Shown in pieces: positions 47,481-57,498 of a stretch of 64,000 nucleotides of DNA. The stretch lies in assembly GCA_002049455.2 (NCBI GenBank), contig KV918957.1, positions 62,001 through 126,000 on the forward strand, given 5' to 3'. The notes under the pieces are model-generated. The model was not told where the DNA came from. It searched no databases and saw only the letters and a program-made list of their open reading frames with translations. Position 1 is the first letter of the stretch, and each line of letters opens with the position of its first letter. The position numbers and the translations under genes are program-made. This stretch comes from Porphyra umbilicalis (Eukaryota > Rhodophyta > Bangiophyceae > Bangiales > Bangiaceae).

Positions 47481-49127
47481 ATGTCTACTGGTGGTACCGG
47501 CGGCACTCGGCGAGCCAGAGACGGCAAGTTGCCATCTGGCTACCGGCCGCCGGGCGGGGGACAAGGCACTCCTGCCGCCTCCGACGCCCCCACGGACGGT
47601 GCTCCAACTCCTCCCATCCCTGCGGATCAAGCCGCCTCCGGGCAGATGCAGGTGGTGGAGAGCCTGAAGGCGGCCGTTGAAGCACTTCAGCGACGCCTAA
47701 CGGCCCAAGAACAGACTAACGAGTCTCTGGCGCGAGCCAATGACAAGTTGGTCGACGACGTCGAGGCCCTGCGCAAGGTCGACTCCCATGAGGAGGAACG
47801 CCGTGTGGCTAAGTCTCGCCGCCAGTCGGGCGACAAGACCAAGGACGTCAAGAAGACGAACAAGGTGATCAAGGACAAGTCCGTCCGCAAGGACGCTCCG
47901 GCTAACGCCGCGCTTTCCTCATCTTCCGACGATTCCGCGTCTGGGTCAAGTCCGACATCGTCAGACGACGACAACCCCAACGCGACGGACACGTCCTCTT
48001 CGGACGATGGCCACGGGCCCCCACACCCGCCGTCGCCCCCAAGTGGGTCCTCGCCGAGCGAAAGCTCGAGCGAGTCGGACGCTGCCGCGCGCAAGCGCCC
48101 CGCGCCCCCCACCAAACGGAAGGAGCGACTTGAAAAAGCCGATAGGATCAAGGTGATCCGCCCGGCTAATAGCCGCTTCAAGGCACTCCTGGACTACAGG
48201 ACGTACTTCCTGATCCGCCGTCAACTGACGTATACGCCTAAAGAGGCACAGCGGTCGCACCGTCTCAACAAACGTTTGGACGGAGCGTTCCATGGGCAAC
48301 AGCCATTCACGGGAGCCCTGCCCTTGGGCATCTTCACGTTCTTGACGACCTTTCGCCGCGCGTGCGACGCGGCTGGGCTGACGCACGGTCAAGCCCTTCC
48401 GCTTATGGTCTTTCGACTAGCCGGCAACGCCAAGATGGCCTTCTCCGGCGCGCTTAACAGCACCCTCGGACGTAAGCGTTACGCCATCCGTACCTACGGA
48501 GATGCCGTCAACTGGCTTCTTTCGAAGTATGCGACACACGCAACCATGGCTAACGCCTATCAAGACATCATTACGATGAAGCAACAAGACAACGAGGCGC
48601 CCACGGCCTTTGGTCATCGCGTGGAAACGCAATGCGACCTCCTGAACGGTTTGTTCGACATCCAAGACGTTAAGGACGTCTTCATCACTGGTCTGTCGGA
48701 CCTGGTGCAAGCGCACGTCCGGGTACTGAACGACCAGTTCCCCGACCGAACCCTGTCCGAGACGGTCGCCACCGCCCAGATGTACTGGGACGGCACCAAC
48801 AAGTTGCGTTTGCAACTCAAGATTACCCGCCCAACGGCGATCAAAGTCGCTTACGCGACACAAGACCAGCGGACGACGACGGAACGACCGTTCACACCGG
48901 TTCGCACCCCGCCGCCCCCTCGGGCAGCCGTCCCTCAAGCCAATCGGGCTGACATCTGTTACAACTGTAACAAGCCGGGGCACTTCGCCGCACAGTGTGC
49001 CGAGCCTTATCGCCCTCGCCAGCGTCGGCAACCGCCTATCGGCGTTCATGCCCTTGCCGACGGCAACGTCGAGGAAGACGAAGTCGAGCATCCGGCCGAC
49101 GCCGTGGACGACTCGAAAAACGTCTAG
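47481..49127 (+). CDS. gag: Gag-like structural protein of the chromovirus
   Basis: This is a 548-residue frame from an ATG at 47481. A predicted coiled coil lies at about residues 55-110 (LKAAVEALQRRLTAQEQ), followed by a Ser/Asp-rich linker and a capsid-like region at about 220-450. A CCHC zinc knuckle CYNCNKPGHFAAQC sits at about 493-506. The frame overlaps the start of the pol frame by about 130 nt in a different phase. Ribosomal frameshifting between gag and pol is known in this family. Confidence 0.9.
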   Translation: MSTGGTGGTRRARDGKLPSGYRPPGGGQGTPAASDAPTDGAPTPPIPADQAASGQMQVVESLKAAVEALQRRLTAQEQTNESLARANDKLVDDVEALRKVDSHEEERRVAKSRRQSGDKTKDVKKTNKVIKDKSVRKDAPANAALSSSSDDSASGSSPTSSDDDNPNATDTSSSDDGHGPPHPPSPPSGSSPSESSSESDAAARKRPAPPTKRKERLEKADRIKVIRPANSRFKALLDYRTYFLIRRQLTYTPKEAQRSHRLNKRLDGAFHGQQPFTGALPLGIFTFLTTFRRACDAAGLTHGQALPLMVFRLAGNAKMAFSGALNSTLGRKRYAIRTYGDAVNWLLSKYATHATMANAYQDIITMKQQDNEAPTAFGHRVETQCDLLNGLFDIQDVKDVFITGLSDLVQAHVRVLNDQFPDRTLSETVATAQMYWDGTNKLRLQLKITRPTAIKVAYATQDQRTTTERPFTPVRTPPPPRAAVPQANRADICYNCNKPGHFAAQCAEPYRPRQRRQPPIGVHALADGNVEEDEVEHPADAVDDSKNV

Positions 49128-52100
49128 GCCGGGTGCCCGACTTGGGGTTGCCCGGCGGAACGCGAAAGCGTACGGTGACAAGACTCTTACGTCGTGCCCT
49201 TCGGCACTATGAGATCGCAGCCACGTTAGGCCCATGCCTGCGCATAATGCGAAGTTGCCGCCCTGTCCTAGACACGGGCGCCGGGGTGAACATAGTGCGA
49301 ACTAGTGTTCTCCCTTCGAACTGGATGGCTTACGCCGAAGAGTTAACTACGCTTCCGCGCATCCGAGATGCAAACAACAATCGTCCTGTGACGAAGTATG
49401 CCATACATCTGTATGTAGACACGGGAGGTGTGCGTCTATTTGACCGATTCCTCGTTGCCGACAACTTGTCAGTCCCGTGCATTCTTGGCACCGAGTTCAT
49501 TGAACAAAACATCGAGGGCATTCTGCCGCGCTTGCGCAAGATCGTCTGGCAAGAGCACGTGCGATGCACGGAAGAGCAACCTCGGCCAACGCCGATCTTA
49601 GCTTGTCTTAACGACAGCGCGTGGGACCGCCACTGGCAAGATAAACCCGCTCGGGTTCGAGCCTGCAAACAGGTGCGTGTCAACGGACACAAGGAGGAGT
49701 GGATCATGGCCACGTGCGACACGCCTGGTATGGTTACCATCACACCAAACATTCGGTTGTGCCGACACAAGTCCATGGCAGTCGCCCGCGGCATCGCCAT
49801 CGTCAAACCGGACGAACCATTCCTGGTCAAGTTATGCAACTTCGGCAAGGACCAAGTCATTGTTCGCAAGAACTCTACCTTGGGGTTTGCGGAACCCTAC
49901 CAAGGGCCGATGCTTTCCGCCATCTTGGATGACAACACCCCAAAGGGTGGAACCGATAACTCATCGGACGACGCGAGTCGTGACCCACTCGAGGACCTCG
50001 ACCTCAGTGAGGCACCCGAGTACCTGCACAAGCAGATTCGAGACATGCTGAAGACGCATTCGTCTATGTGGGATGGAACCCTTGGCGTCATCCGTGCTAC
50101 GGAGCACGCCATCGTCACTCCTCCCGACGCTCTGCCCATACGGGCCCAACCCTACCGCACCGGGCCGTTCAAACGGCAGATCATCGCTGATCAGATCAAC
50201 AAGATGTTGAAGCTCAACGTCATTGCCCCTAGCCATAGTGCTTGGGCAAGCCCCGTGGTAATTGTACCAAAGAAGAACGGCAAAGCCCGGTTCTGTGTCG
50301 ACTATCGTCGGTTAAACAACATCACCAAGAAGGATGCTTATCCCTTGCCTCGGATGGAGGACTGCCTCGACTCCTTGGGAGATGCCCAGGTGTTCACGTC
50401 TCTCGACTGCACCGCGGGGTACTGGCAAGTACCCTTACGCAAGGATGACCAAGAAAAGACGGCGTTCACAACGCACTGTGGTATATACCACTGGTTATCC
50501 ATGCCTTTCGGCTTGACGAACGCGCCCGCTACCTTCCAACGCGCGTTGGATATTATCCTCTCCGGTTTGAAGTGGCAGATATGCCTCGTCTACTTAGACG
50601 ATGTCATCATCTTCTCCGCAAACGCGGAACAACACGTCAAAGACGTTGACACGGTTCTTCACCGCCTCCGCGAAGCCGGGGTCACCCTCAACTTGGAAAA
50701 GTGCACGTGGTTCTCCGATGAGGTCGAGTACCTAGGACACATTGTCCGCCCCGGGCAACTGCACGTGCACAACAAGAACGTGGATGCTCTGAAGCAAGCC
50801 AAGTTCCCAACCACAAAGACCCAGCTGAAAAGCTTCTTGGGCATGTGCAACGTCTATCGACGGTTTGTCAAAGACTTTGCCAAGCGAGCAAAGCCCCTGA
50901 ACGCCCTGACTAGGGCCGAGATCCTACCGGATTTACCACCACCGACGGACGTGGCTATCGCCGCCTTCGAGGACCTTCGCAACGCACTGTTGTGCCCACC
51001 GGTACTTGCCTTGCCGAAGGCCAATCGGAAGCTCGTCGTTGACGTGGACGCATGCGCCGACCAAGTTGGTTGTACCCTCCTCCAAGAGGAGCCGGGCGAA
51101 CTGCTTCACCCTGTCGGGTATTGGAGCCGAGGACTCACTGCTGCAGAGCAGAACTACTCCACCACGGAGCGAGAATGCCTCGGCGTTGTGTGGGCTGTCC
51201 TCAAGTTGAGGCACTTCCTCGACGGACAACGGTTCCTCATCCGAACGGATCACCAAGCACTTAGCTGGATCTACAGCACAACCGACTCAAGCGGACGCTT
51301 GATGCGATGGCGACTTCGCCTCTCCGAATATACATTCGATATGGTTTATAAACCAGGTGCATCTCACCACTTGCCCGACTTCCTGTCGCGCGCCTCTACG
51401 GTGGCGCCGCCAGAAGATATCCATGATGATATACCTTGTCTGGCATTGGCCGAGACGGCCAACGGCTTAAGAACGGGGAGGTACACGGGTACCGACACAC
51501 CAGAACCGGTGGAGTTCGACGACGTTGTCGAAGCACAACAAACAGACGACTTCTGCGTCGAGATGTCCACTCGCGTGGAGCGCGGAACGGCCAAGGCCTT
51601 CTTCCGCGATGAGCATCACGCTCTGTACCGCCGTGCGCCTTACGGCAAACAATTGGTTATTCCAAAGTCGCTACGCGAACGCGTGTTGACCCTCGAGCAC
51701 CACGCAACCGTGGCCGCCCATCCTGGTATGAACCGGATGTATTACACCATGCGCAAGGCATACTACTGGCCTTCAATGGTGACGGATATTCATTCGACCA
51801 TCACCAAGTGCACAACGTGTGCGCAAAACCGCCTCGCCTTGCGGCGACACACCACGCCCTTGACCCTGTTCCAGGCTACCGAGCCTCTCACGGAGCTATC
51901 CGTTGACATCTTTGGGCCCATCCCGGCCTCCAAGAAGGGCAACCGCTTCATCTTGGTTATCACCGACCGCTTCGCCAAGCTCACCAAGTGCGTCGCCTTG
52001 CGGCGAATCACGGCTATGTCAGTGGCGTCAGCCATCATCGACGCGTGGGTGTCAGCCTACGGGCCACCGGACCGAATCCTATCGGACCAAGGGCCCCAGT

Positions 52101-53596
52101 TCATGTCGAACTTCTTCATCGCTGTGATGAAAATGCTTGGCATTGAAACGGTTCGCACCACGGCGTATCATCCCCAAACCAATGGGCAAGTCGAACGGTA
52201 CAACCGTACCATGGCTACTCAGCTGCGACACTACGTCGCCGACGACCCATCACGATGGGATGAGCTACTCCCGGTAATCACCATGGCGTATAATAGCCAA
52301 CCACATCGGTCGACGGGCATCGCCCCATTTGAGCTTGTTATCCCAAGGCGGATCCCCAACCTCACGGTTCGCAACTTGCCCCCGGGCACTCCGCTTACCA
52401 ATAAGGGAACGCTCAAGGATGGGTCACCCCTAGCTCGCAAGCGCGAGTTCATGGCCCGCCTGCGCAAGCAGATCCCCATCGTGGTCGAGGCCTTGCGTAA
52501 GACGCAACAACGTTACAAACGTAACTTCGACCATCGGGTCGCAACCCGCAATGCGGACGTCAAGATCGGCGACTACGTATACACGACCAACCACGACCGG
52601 CAAAACAAGCTGCAAAGCAAAGCCATTGGACCCTTCGTGGTCGTCGACGCGGACGCGGACGCCTCCACGTTTGTCATTGACATTGACGGCGAGGAGAAAC
52701 GCGTCAGCAGTGACCATGTCACCCCCGCTCCTCGTCCAACGACGACGGACAAGGTTCCACACCCCTTGCTAGATGGTCTAGACCAACGCAAGTCAACCCC
52801 GGCAACTGCCGATGAGTATGTGATCGACAAACTCCTAGGCTTACGCCAGACGGGTGACAGCTATAGCGCTAAGGTGCGCTGGTTCGACTACGGGTCGAAA
52901 GACGACACCTGGGAACCCCTGGAGAACCTCCCCCGCAACCTGGTGGTGCGTTTCTTTCGACAGAAGAAGAAGCATGTACCGGGGTACGAGTGGCAAACGC
53001 CAACGCGACGAAGTCGCGGACAGGCCGGGCTCACAACCGTGGCCAACATCGTCATGGACTCCACGTGGATACCCACTATCCAACATGTCCATGTTACCGG
53101 TGACGGAGTTATCCATGCCGATGTCTCTTGGACAGAGTCAAGTACCGACGTTGCAATGAAGGAAGTAATTCCTGTGGCGTGGCTCAAGTCCACTTTGCCG
53201 TCCATGACGCGCAACTTTGCGTATGACCCCCAACTTGCCTTGCGGCATTTCTCTCGGCTGAACCGTGTTTACGGCCCGTACACATATGTGTGGCCGAAAT
53301 CCGCACAGGCGACACTCATCGGGAGCGATCCCCCCGTACCAGTGCTCCCCAATGGGTTTCTGGTACCTCCGGTGCAACACTTGGACTCAGTCCTTCGACG
53401 CTTGGTAACAACCACAGAAGAAGCAACCGTGGTAATACCACAATGGACCAACGCCAGTTGGTACGCTACTGCCATACGTGAATGTTTCGAGTACGAAGTG
53501 CTTTTATCAGCAGACTCAAGGGATACAAATCCCACAACATGGGCCATGATGGCCTGCCACTTCCTTCATCGCTATGACGATAAGCAGAAAAACTGA
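48995..53596 (+). CDS. pol: Pol polyprotein (PR-RT-RH-INT-chromodomain)
   Basis: The open frame is 1533 codons; its own first codon is not ATG, consistent with expression from gag. Domains in order: aspartic protease (VLDTGAGVNIV, about 91); reverse transcriptase (KKNGKARFCVDYRRLN, about 425; VYLDDVIIF, about 533); RNase H (VDVDACADQVG, about 680); integrase with an HHCC zinc-binding region (HHATVAAHPGMN to CTTCAQN, about 905-945) and catalytic core (LSVDIFGP, LSDQGPQF, NGQVERYNR). A chromodomain (EYVIDKLLGLR to DDTWEPLENLP, about 1270-1325) marks the chromovirus lineage and is thought to target insertion to modified chromatin. About 200 further residues follow the chromodomain. Confidence 0.93.
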   Translation: MCRALSPSPASATAYRRSCPCRRQRRGRRSRASGRRRGRLEKRLGRVPDLGLPGGTRKRTVTRLLRRALRHYEIAATLGPCLRIMRSCRPVLDTGAGVNIVRTSVLPSNWMAYAEELTTLPRIRDANNNRPVTKYAIHLYVDTGGVRLFDRFLVADNLSVPCILGTEFIEQNIEGILPRLRKIVWQEHVRCTEEQPRPTPILACLNDSAWDRHWQDKPARVRACKQVRVNGHKEEWIMATCDTPGMVTITPNIRLCRHKSMAVARGIAIVKPDEPFLVKLCNFGKDQVIVRKNSTLGFAEPYQGPMLSAILDDNTPKGGTDNSSDDASRDPLEDLDLSEAPEYLHKQIRDMLKTHSSMWDGTLGVIRATEHAIVTPPDALPIRAQPYRTGPFKRQIIADQINKMLKLNVIAPSHSAWASPVVIVPKKNGKARFCVDYRRLNNITKKDAYPLPRMEDCLDSLGDAQVFTSLDCTAGYWQVPLRKDDQEKTAFTTHCGIYHWLSMPFGLTNAPATFQRALDIILSGLKWQICLVYLDDVIIFSANAEQHVKDVDTVLHRLREAGVTLNLEKCTWFSDEVEYLGHIVRPGQLHVHNKNVDALKQAKFPTTKTQLKSFLGMCNVYRRFVKDFAKRAKPLNALTRAEILPDLPPPTDVAIAAFEDLRNALLCPPVLALPKANRKLVVDVDACADQVGCTLLQEEPGELLHPVGYWSRGLTAAEQNYSTTERECLGVVWAVLKLRHFLDGQRFLIRTDHQALSWIYSTTDSSGRLMRWRLRLSEYTFDMVYKPGASHHLPDFLSRASTVAPPEDIHDDIPCLALAETANGLRTGRYTGTDTPEPVEFDDVVEAQQTDDFCVEMSTRVERGTAKAFFRDEHHALYRRAPYGKQLVIPKSLRERVLTLEHHATVAAHPGMNRMYYTMRKAYYWPSMVTDIHSTITKCTTCAQNRLALRRHTTPLTLFQATEPLTELSVDIFGPIPASKKGNRFILVITDRFAKLTKCVALRRITAMSVASAIIDAWVSAYGPPDRILSDQGPQFMSNFFIAVMKMLGIETVRTTAYHPQTNGQVERYNRTMATQLRHYVADDPSRWDELLPVITMAYNSQPHRSTGIAPFELVIPRRIPNLTVRNLPPGTPLTNKGTLKDGSPLARKREFMARLRKQIPIVVEALRKTQQRYKRNFDHRVATRNADVKIGDYVYTTNHDRQNKLQSKAIGPFVVVDADADASTFVIDIDGEEKRVSSDHVTPAPRPTTTDKVPHPLLDGLDQRKSTPATADEYVIDKLLGLRQTGDSYSAKVRWFDYGSKDDTWEPLENLPRNLVVRFFRQKKKHVPGYEWQTPTRRSRGQAGLTTVANIVMDSTWIPTIQHVHVTGDGVIHADVSWTESSTDVAMKEVIPVAWLKSTLPSMTRNFAYDPQLALRHFSRLNRVYGPYTYVWPKSAQATLIGSDPPVPVLPNGFLVPPVQHLDSVLRRLVTTTEEATVVIPQWTNASWYATAIRECFEYEVLLSADSRDTNPTTWAMMACHFLHRYDDKQKN

Positions 53597-53647
53597 GAAG
53601 TGGATACGAACATGTCAAACGACAAACAACAACAAGACGAAGAAACA

Positions 53648-55696
53648 TCAACACCCTAAAAAGGCGTAAGACCCCGACATTGTCAACCCCACCCCCCCAC
53701 CGGGGTCAACCGAGCAAGTCACTGAGCAGTGAACTTCGCTACTCCTCGTCGTCACGACGACGCGAGTCCCGACGGGAATCGCGGCTCGCGCCCACACTGG
53801 CCGCCGACTCCTGCGAGACACTACGCGCACGCGTGTTGCGCGCCGAGTGCGGAACCCCCGTCGACGGGCCTCCGCCCTCGTGGGTCCGACGACCAAGGAT
53901 GCTCTGCGCGTTGAAGCGCGCCGGCGCGGCCTCCTCCTCTGGCTGTATAGCCTCGAGGTGCTGGGCGAAGCGCCCGTAGTTGGCCTCGCCGTCAACGGCG
54001 CGAGCCACGGCATGTCCAATAATGGACAAAGCCGACTCGACACCCCGTCCGTCCGCGCGCTCAACAGCGGTACGCAAGCCTGCGATCTGCTCGACCCAGG
54101 CGCTAGCCACCGCCGACAAGGCTGCCCCGCGGGGCGCGCGAACGCGTACATCGCGCGCGCGCGCCGACCCAAACAAGGCAACCGCCGCGGTTGATGACGC
54201 GCGGGTCGGCCAAGTGGCATCCACCGACCGTGGCGGAGAGGGCGAGCGATCGCGCCGCGGTGAACGCGGGCGGTAGCGGCCCTCGCGGGCGTCGCCAACG
54301 GCGTGAGCCCAGGTCCGACGACCACGACGCCACACCCCGGGATGGTTCGAAGTAATTCGAGCCATCGGGAGTGGCGCGTTCGGGTCCAACGCCCAGTCGA
54401 AATCGACACAAGGGTGGCGCAGGCAAAAGCCGTATTCCTTGGTCGGGTCACCGTGACCCGCACCTGCCGGGCTTCCCCGGAGTCGCGGTCGCGCCAGACG
54501 ACGTCCTTAAGGACCTCCCGCCAGGGAAACGCCGTCACGGCTTGACGCATCTTGCCGTACAAGACGTACTTGGCCTCGCCGTCGGGCGCGTCCTTCAACT
54601 TGGACGTATCCAACGCGTCAAAATGACGAAGCGTCTTCGTGTCCAAGTGGACGAAGAGCTTGTCCTCCTGCAGGGTGTGAACCCACGCAGCAACTAAGTT
54701 GCAGTAGTACTCGGAGTACACCTCCTGCCAGACGGAGCTGTAAGCGTTGCGCAACGCGTCCGCCATGTAGGACACCACCACGGGGGTCGCCACCCACAAC
54801 CCCGTGTGGGGCTCCCAGTCCGGGATAGGCGGAAGCCAACGGGACAAGTCGAACGCCCGTGGCGCACGGAGAAATCCAGCCGCCCACGCGGTAGGCATCA
54901 ACTCGCGACCGCGAAAGAAGCGCGTGTCAGCGGCCCGACGGTGGTCGGAGGGGAACATCGGCAGCCGAAAGGGGTTCGGCAACCCGGTGACCCGCGGACT
55001 GCGGTCATCTTCGACATTGTCGTTCTCCTCGTGCTTCACCAGCGCGAGCTGCTCGAGGTACGGCTCCAGACCGGAGTCGTGCCCGAAAGGGACCGAAAGG
55101 TCCTCGGCGAGAGCCCTCTTGAGGAAGACGGCCTTCGGCCAGTTGCGCAATAAGCGACAAAACGAGTTGGCCGCTGCCTCGATCGACTCTGTACCCTTCA
55201 CAGGGAACATAAGCGCATTGGCGTACACCAAGCGGTGGAACGGGTGCAACGGCAGTTGGTACCGCACGACCTCGTTGCAAAACGACATCACCTCGTACAC
55301 ACGACGCTGAGGTCCCTGGTTCCCGAAGTACGGGTCCCCATGGACCTCGGCCACGCGGTCGCCCGCGTGGTCCGGCAACCCGGCTTGCGCCATCACGTCG
55401 ATGAAGTCGGGCAACGCCTCGTAGTGAGCGTAAACACGGCGCGTGTGCGCACGAGCGCGATTGCGTACGCACATCTCGTACAGACGGTTGTCGGTGACCC
55501 GCGGGACCCCATCGACCACCTCTACAGGGTTGGCGTGCACGTAGTACGAGCCGCGAGGCCGAAACTGGCGCAAGACCTCTGGGTCCGCGGAGCAATCCAC
55601 TTCCGCGTGGCCACCCGCGGCGGCATGCGCCCCGTCGATGGCCTCACCGCCACCGGCAACGCCGCCGTCCACCGCCATCGCGGCGGAATCCGCCAT
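53648..55696 (-). CDS. Antisense open frame inside the chromovirus, unrecognised protein
   Basis: Between the end of pol and the 3' LTR an antisense frame of 682 residues starts at ATG 55696 (MADSAAMAVDGG). The same phase is open further upstream across a 39-bp tandem repeat. The first two thirds look like a real globular protein of mixed composition (for example YEALPDFIDVMAQAGLPDHA, FHRLVYANALMFPVKGTES, RNAYSSVWQEVYSEYYCNLV). Another, shorter antisense frame (53739-54389) overlaps its distal end. I do not recognise a family. Antisense extra genes are known in some plant Ty3/gypsy lineages of the Tat group, but I know of none typical of chromoviruses. Confidence is for the existence of a genuine coding sequence. 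Confidence 0.55.
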   Translation of the reverse strand: MADSAAMAVDGGVAGGGEAIDGAHAAAGGHAEVDCSADPEVLRQFRPRGSYYVHANPVEVVDGVPRVTDNRLYEMCVRNRARAHTRRVYAHYEALPDFIDVMAQAGLPDHAGDRVAEVHGDPYFGNQGPQRRVYEVMSFCNEVVRYQLPLHPFHRLVYANALMFPVKGTESIEAAANSFCRLLRNWPKAVFLKRALAEDLSVPFGHDSGLEPYLEQLALVKHEENDNVEDDRSPRVTGLPNPFRLPMFPSDHRRAADTRFFRGRELMPTAWAAGFLRAPRAFDLSRWLPPIPDWEPHTGLWVATPVVVSYMADALRNAYSSVWQEVYSEYYCNLVAAWVHTLQEDKLFVHLDTKTLRHFDALDTSKLKDAPDGEAKYVLYGKMRQAVTAFPWREVLKDVVWRDRDSGEARQVRVTVTRPRNTAFACATLVSISTGRWTRTRHSRWLELLRTIPGCGVVVVGPGLTPLATPARAATARVHRGAIARPLRHGRWMPLGRPARHQPRRLPCLGRRARAMYAFARPAGQPCRRWLAPGSSRSQACVPLLSARTDGVSSRLCPLLDMPWLAPLTARPTTGASPSTSRLYSQRRRPRRRASTRRASLVVGPTRAEARRRGFRTRRATRVRVVSRRSRRPVWARAAIPVGTRVVVTTRSSEVHCSVTCSVDPGGGVGLTMSGSYAFLGC

Positions 55697-55734
55697 CGCG
55701 TTGGCCGTCCGGGGGGTGTTTACCCTGACCGTCG

Positions 55735-56025
55735 CCGCCGGGCTGGCCGCGCTTGCCGCCCTTGCCGCCGTCGCCGCCGGGCTGGCCGCGCTTGCCGCCC
55801 TTGCCGCCGTCGCCGCCGGGCTGGCCGCGCTTGCCGCCCTTGCCGCCGTCGCCGCCGGGCTGGCCGCGCTTGCCGCCCTTGCCGCCGTCGCCGCCGGGCT
55901 GGCCGCGCTTGCCGCCCTTGCCGCCGTCGCCGCCGGGTTGGCCGCGCTTGCCGCCCTTGCCGCCGTCGCCGCCGGGCTGGCCGCGCTTGCCGCCCTTGCC
56001 GCCGGGCTTGCCGCCTTGCCGCCGT
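55735..56025. repeat. 39-bp tandem repeat, about seven copies
   Basis: The unit contains GGCTGGCCGCGCTTGCCGCC and repeats every 39 bp (13 codons) with almost no divergence. It lies inside the retroelement, just upstream of the antisense frame's ATG. Phases on both strands are open through it: Ala-rich in one, Gly/Lys-rich (GGKGGKRGQPGGD) in another. Confidence 0.85.
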
Positions 56026-56809
56026 GCGCGCCGCCCCCCCCCACTCCGCGCAAACCCACACTCACCGGGCCCAACACCTCGCGGTGTGCCACCTTGCGGC
56101 GACGCACCCCTACTCAACCTTGCCGTTAGGCAGCGACCTGTGCGCGAGCACGAAGACACGGGATGGCCCCGTGCCGATAACAACGCGGACCCGCACCCCG
56201 GCTTCCGCCGTGTCGTCGGGGGAGTCAACACCCCGACGAGGGCGGCGCCTGCCGGCACAACGACAACCAGCTGGTGCTACCCCGCGCGCCCGACTCGGTG
56301 CTAACCGGCCTGGAGGTGTGAACCCCACAACCACGCTCGGCACCACGGACCCGCGCCCCGGCTTTCGCCGTGTCGTCGGGGTAGTCAAACCCCCGACGAA
56401 GGAAGCGCCACTCGGCGCCGACGACGGTTGTCCCAACGCGTGTTGCACGACGCACCCGCGCACCAACGGGTCTTAACCCCGACGCTGGTCGCCTGTCAAC
56501 CGGCCGTCTGGCCACCACGCCGACGCCGACGCCGACTCCTCTGCGAGGGCGCGTGTGCGCGCAAGCGCCGGTCGGATCCGCAGCGTCAGCTGCCCGCCAC
56601 CCACGCCCACGCGTGTGTGGCGGGACGGTCGCGACCGACGACGGCGAACCGCCACCTCCCCCCAATCGGGACTGGGCGGCGCGCCCCCCCACGGCTCCCA
56701 CCGCCTGGGCGGTTGCGCCCGCGCGGGCCCGTAAGGGGCCGCGATCGCCCAATCGGGTTTCACCATCCTCGGATCTCACCGGGACGGTTCGAATCTCGCG
56801 TTGGAGGTA

Positions 56810-57202
56810 TGTAGCATATCTCTGCTACCAATTGGCAATTAGCCACGGGTAGCCCCCTTGACTGGCCGAATCCACGGATGTGTGTGACTCGGCTTGTGGC
56901 ACGCCCTTTGGGGGGTTACTTCCGCATTGTTTATTTTTTATTGCTTGTTTGCTTGCCTGTCTTATCTGTCTGCCGGCACTCATTACGATCGCTTGATCGG
57001 ATGGTCGATCGACCAGTGCCGTTGTTTGTATTAAACCACCATGGGTCCGGGGTCGCCGTCGTGGGCACCACCCGGCTCCCCATCGGATGCCCTTCAACAA
57101 AAGGTCTTCTTCCTCGCCGCGACGGCGATAGAACCCGCTTTATTGCTTGGCTATGGTCGGTCTCAGTACACTGGTAATTGAACTAACGTTATTAATACCA
57201 CA
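56810..57202 (+). repeat. 3' LTR
   Basis: It is 393 bp, identical to the 5' LTR except for about one base, and is followed by CTTGG (57203-57207). The bases just upstream (TTGGAGGTA) form only a weak polypurine tract. Confidence 0.93.
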
Positions 57203-57450
57203 CTTGGCGCGCTCCCAGGCAAACACCCTTACGACGCGTTTTCGTCCGTGTTGTCTCACCCAGGTGTCCGACTCGGTCGAGAGTACCACCGCTCGACAGC
57301 TGACGACCTGCTGCGTCCAGTAAAGTGGGTTTTGTTTGGCTTTCGTGTTTTCCCGACCATCGAAAAATGACCTAAGTTGCAGTACGGCAGTTTTGGAAAA
57401 CCCCAGGAAATGAATTATGCGTAGACACTGTGGAAAAGACCGCCTTACAG

Positions 57451-57498
57451 TGGTTGTTGAATGGTGACCCTTGGTTGTTGAATGGTATCATACGGATA
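57451..57498. repeat. Right inner and terminal inverted repeats of the Tigger-type element
   Basis: The inner repeat TGGTTGTTGAATGGTGACCC (57451-57470) and the terminal repeat (57472-57498, ending CATACGGATA) share the core TGGTTGTTGAATGGT. Each is the exact complement of its left-end partner. Confidence 0.85.

Larger units (their letters stand above)
46859..57202 (+). mobile_element. Ty3/gypsy LTR retrotransposon, chromovirus lineage, looks whole
   Basis: The element is 10.3 kb, bounded by 393-bp LTRs that begin TG and end CA, and flanked by a 5-bp target duplication CTTGG (46854-46858 and 57203-57207). The order is LTR, gag, pol (protease, reverse transcriptase, RNase H, integrase, chromodomain), a 3.2-kb extra segment with an antisense open frame, and LTR. 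Both main coding frames appear whole. The two LTRs differ at about one position, so the insertion is recent. It lies inside a pogo/Tigger-type DNA transposon. Confidence 0.92.
44567..57498 (-). mobile_element. Pogo/Tigger-type DNA transposon hosting an LTR retrotransposon
   Basis: The ends are perfect 27-bp inverted repeats at 44567-44593 and 57472-57498 (core CATTCAACAACCA). TA dinucleotides sit at both outer edges, as expected for TA target duplication. A second, inner pair of perfect 20-bp inverted repeats (GGGTCACCATTCAACAACCA) lies at 44741-44760 and 57451-57470. The transposase reads on the minus strand. Subtracting the nested retroelement (46859-57202 plus one target duplication) leaves about 2.6 kb, normal for this group. 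The transposase frame is intact and the ends match perfectly, so the element was probably mobile recently. Confidence 0.85.

Noticed and set aside
56788-56799. GGTTCGAATCTC resembling a tRNA B box just before the 3' LTR
   Set aside because: No matching A box, acceptor stem or cloverleaf could be found around it.
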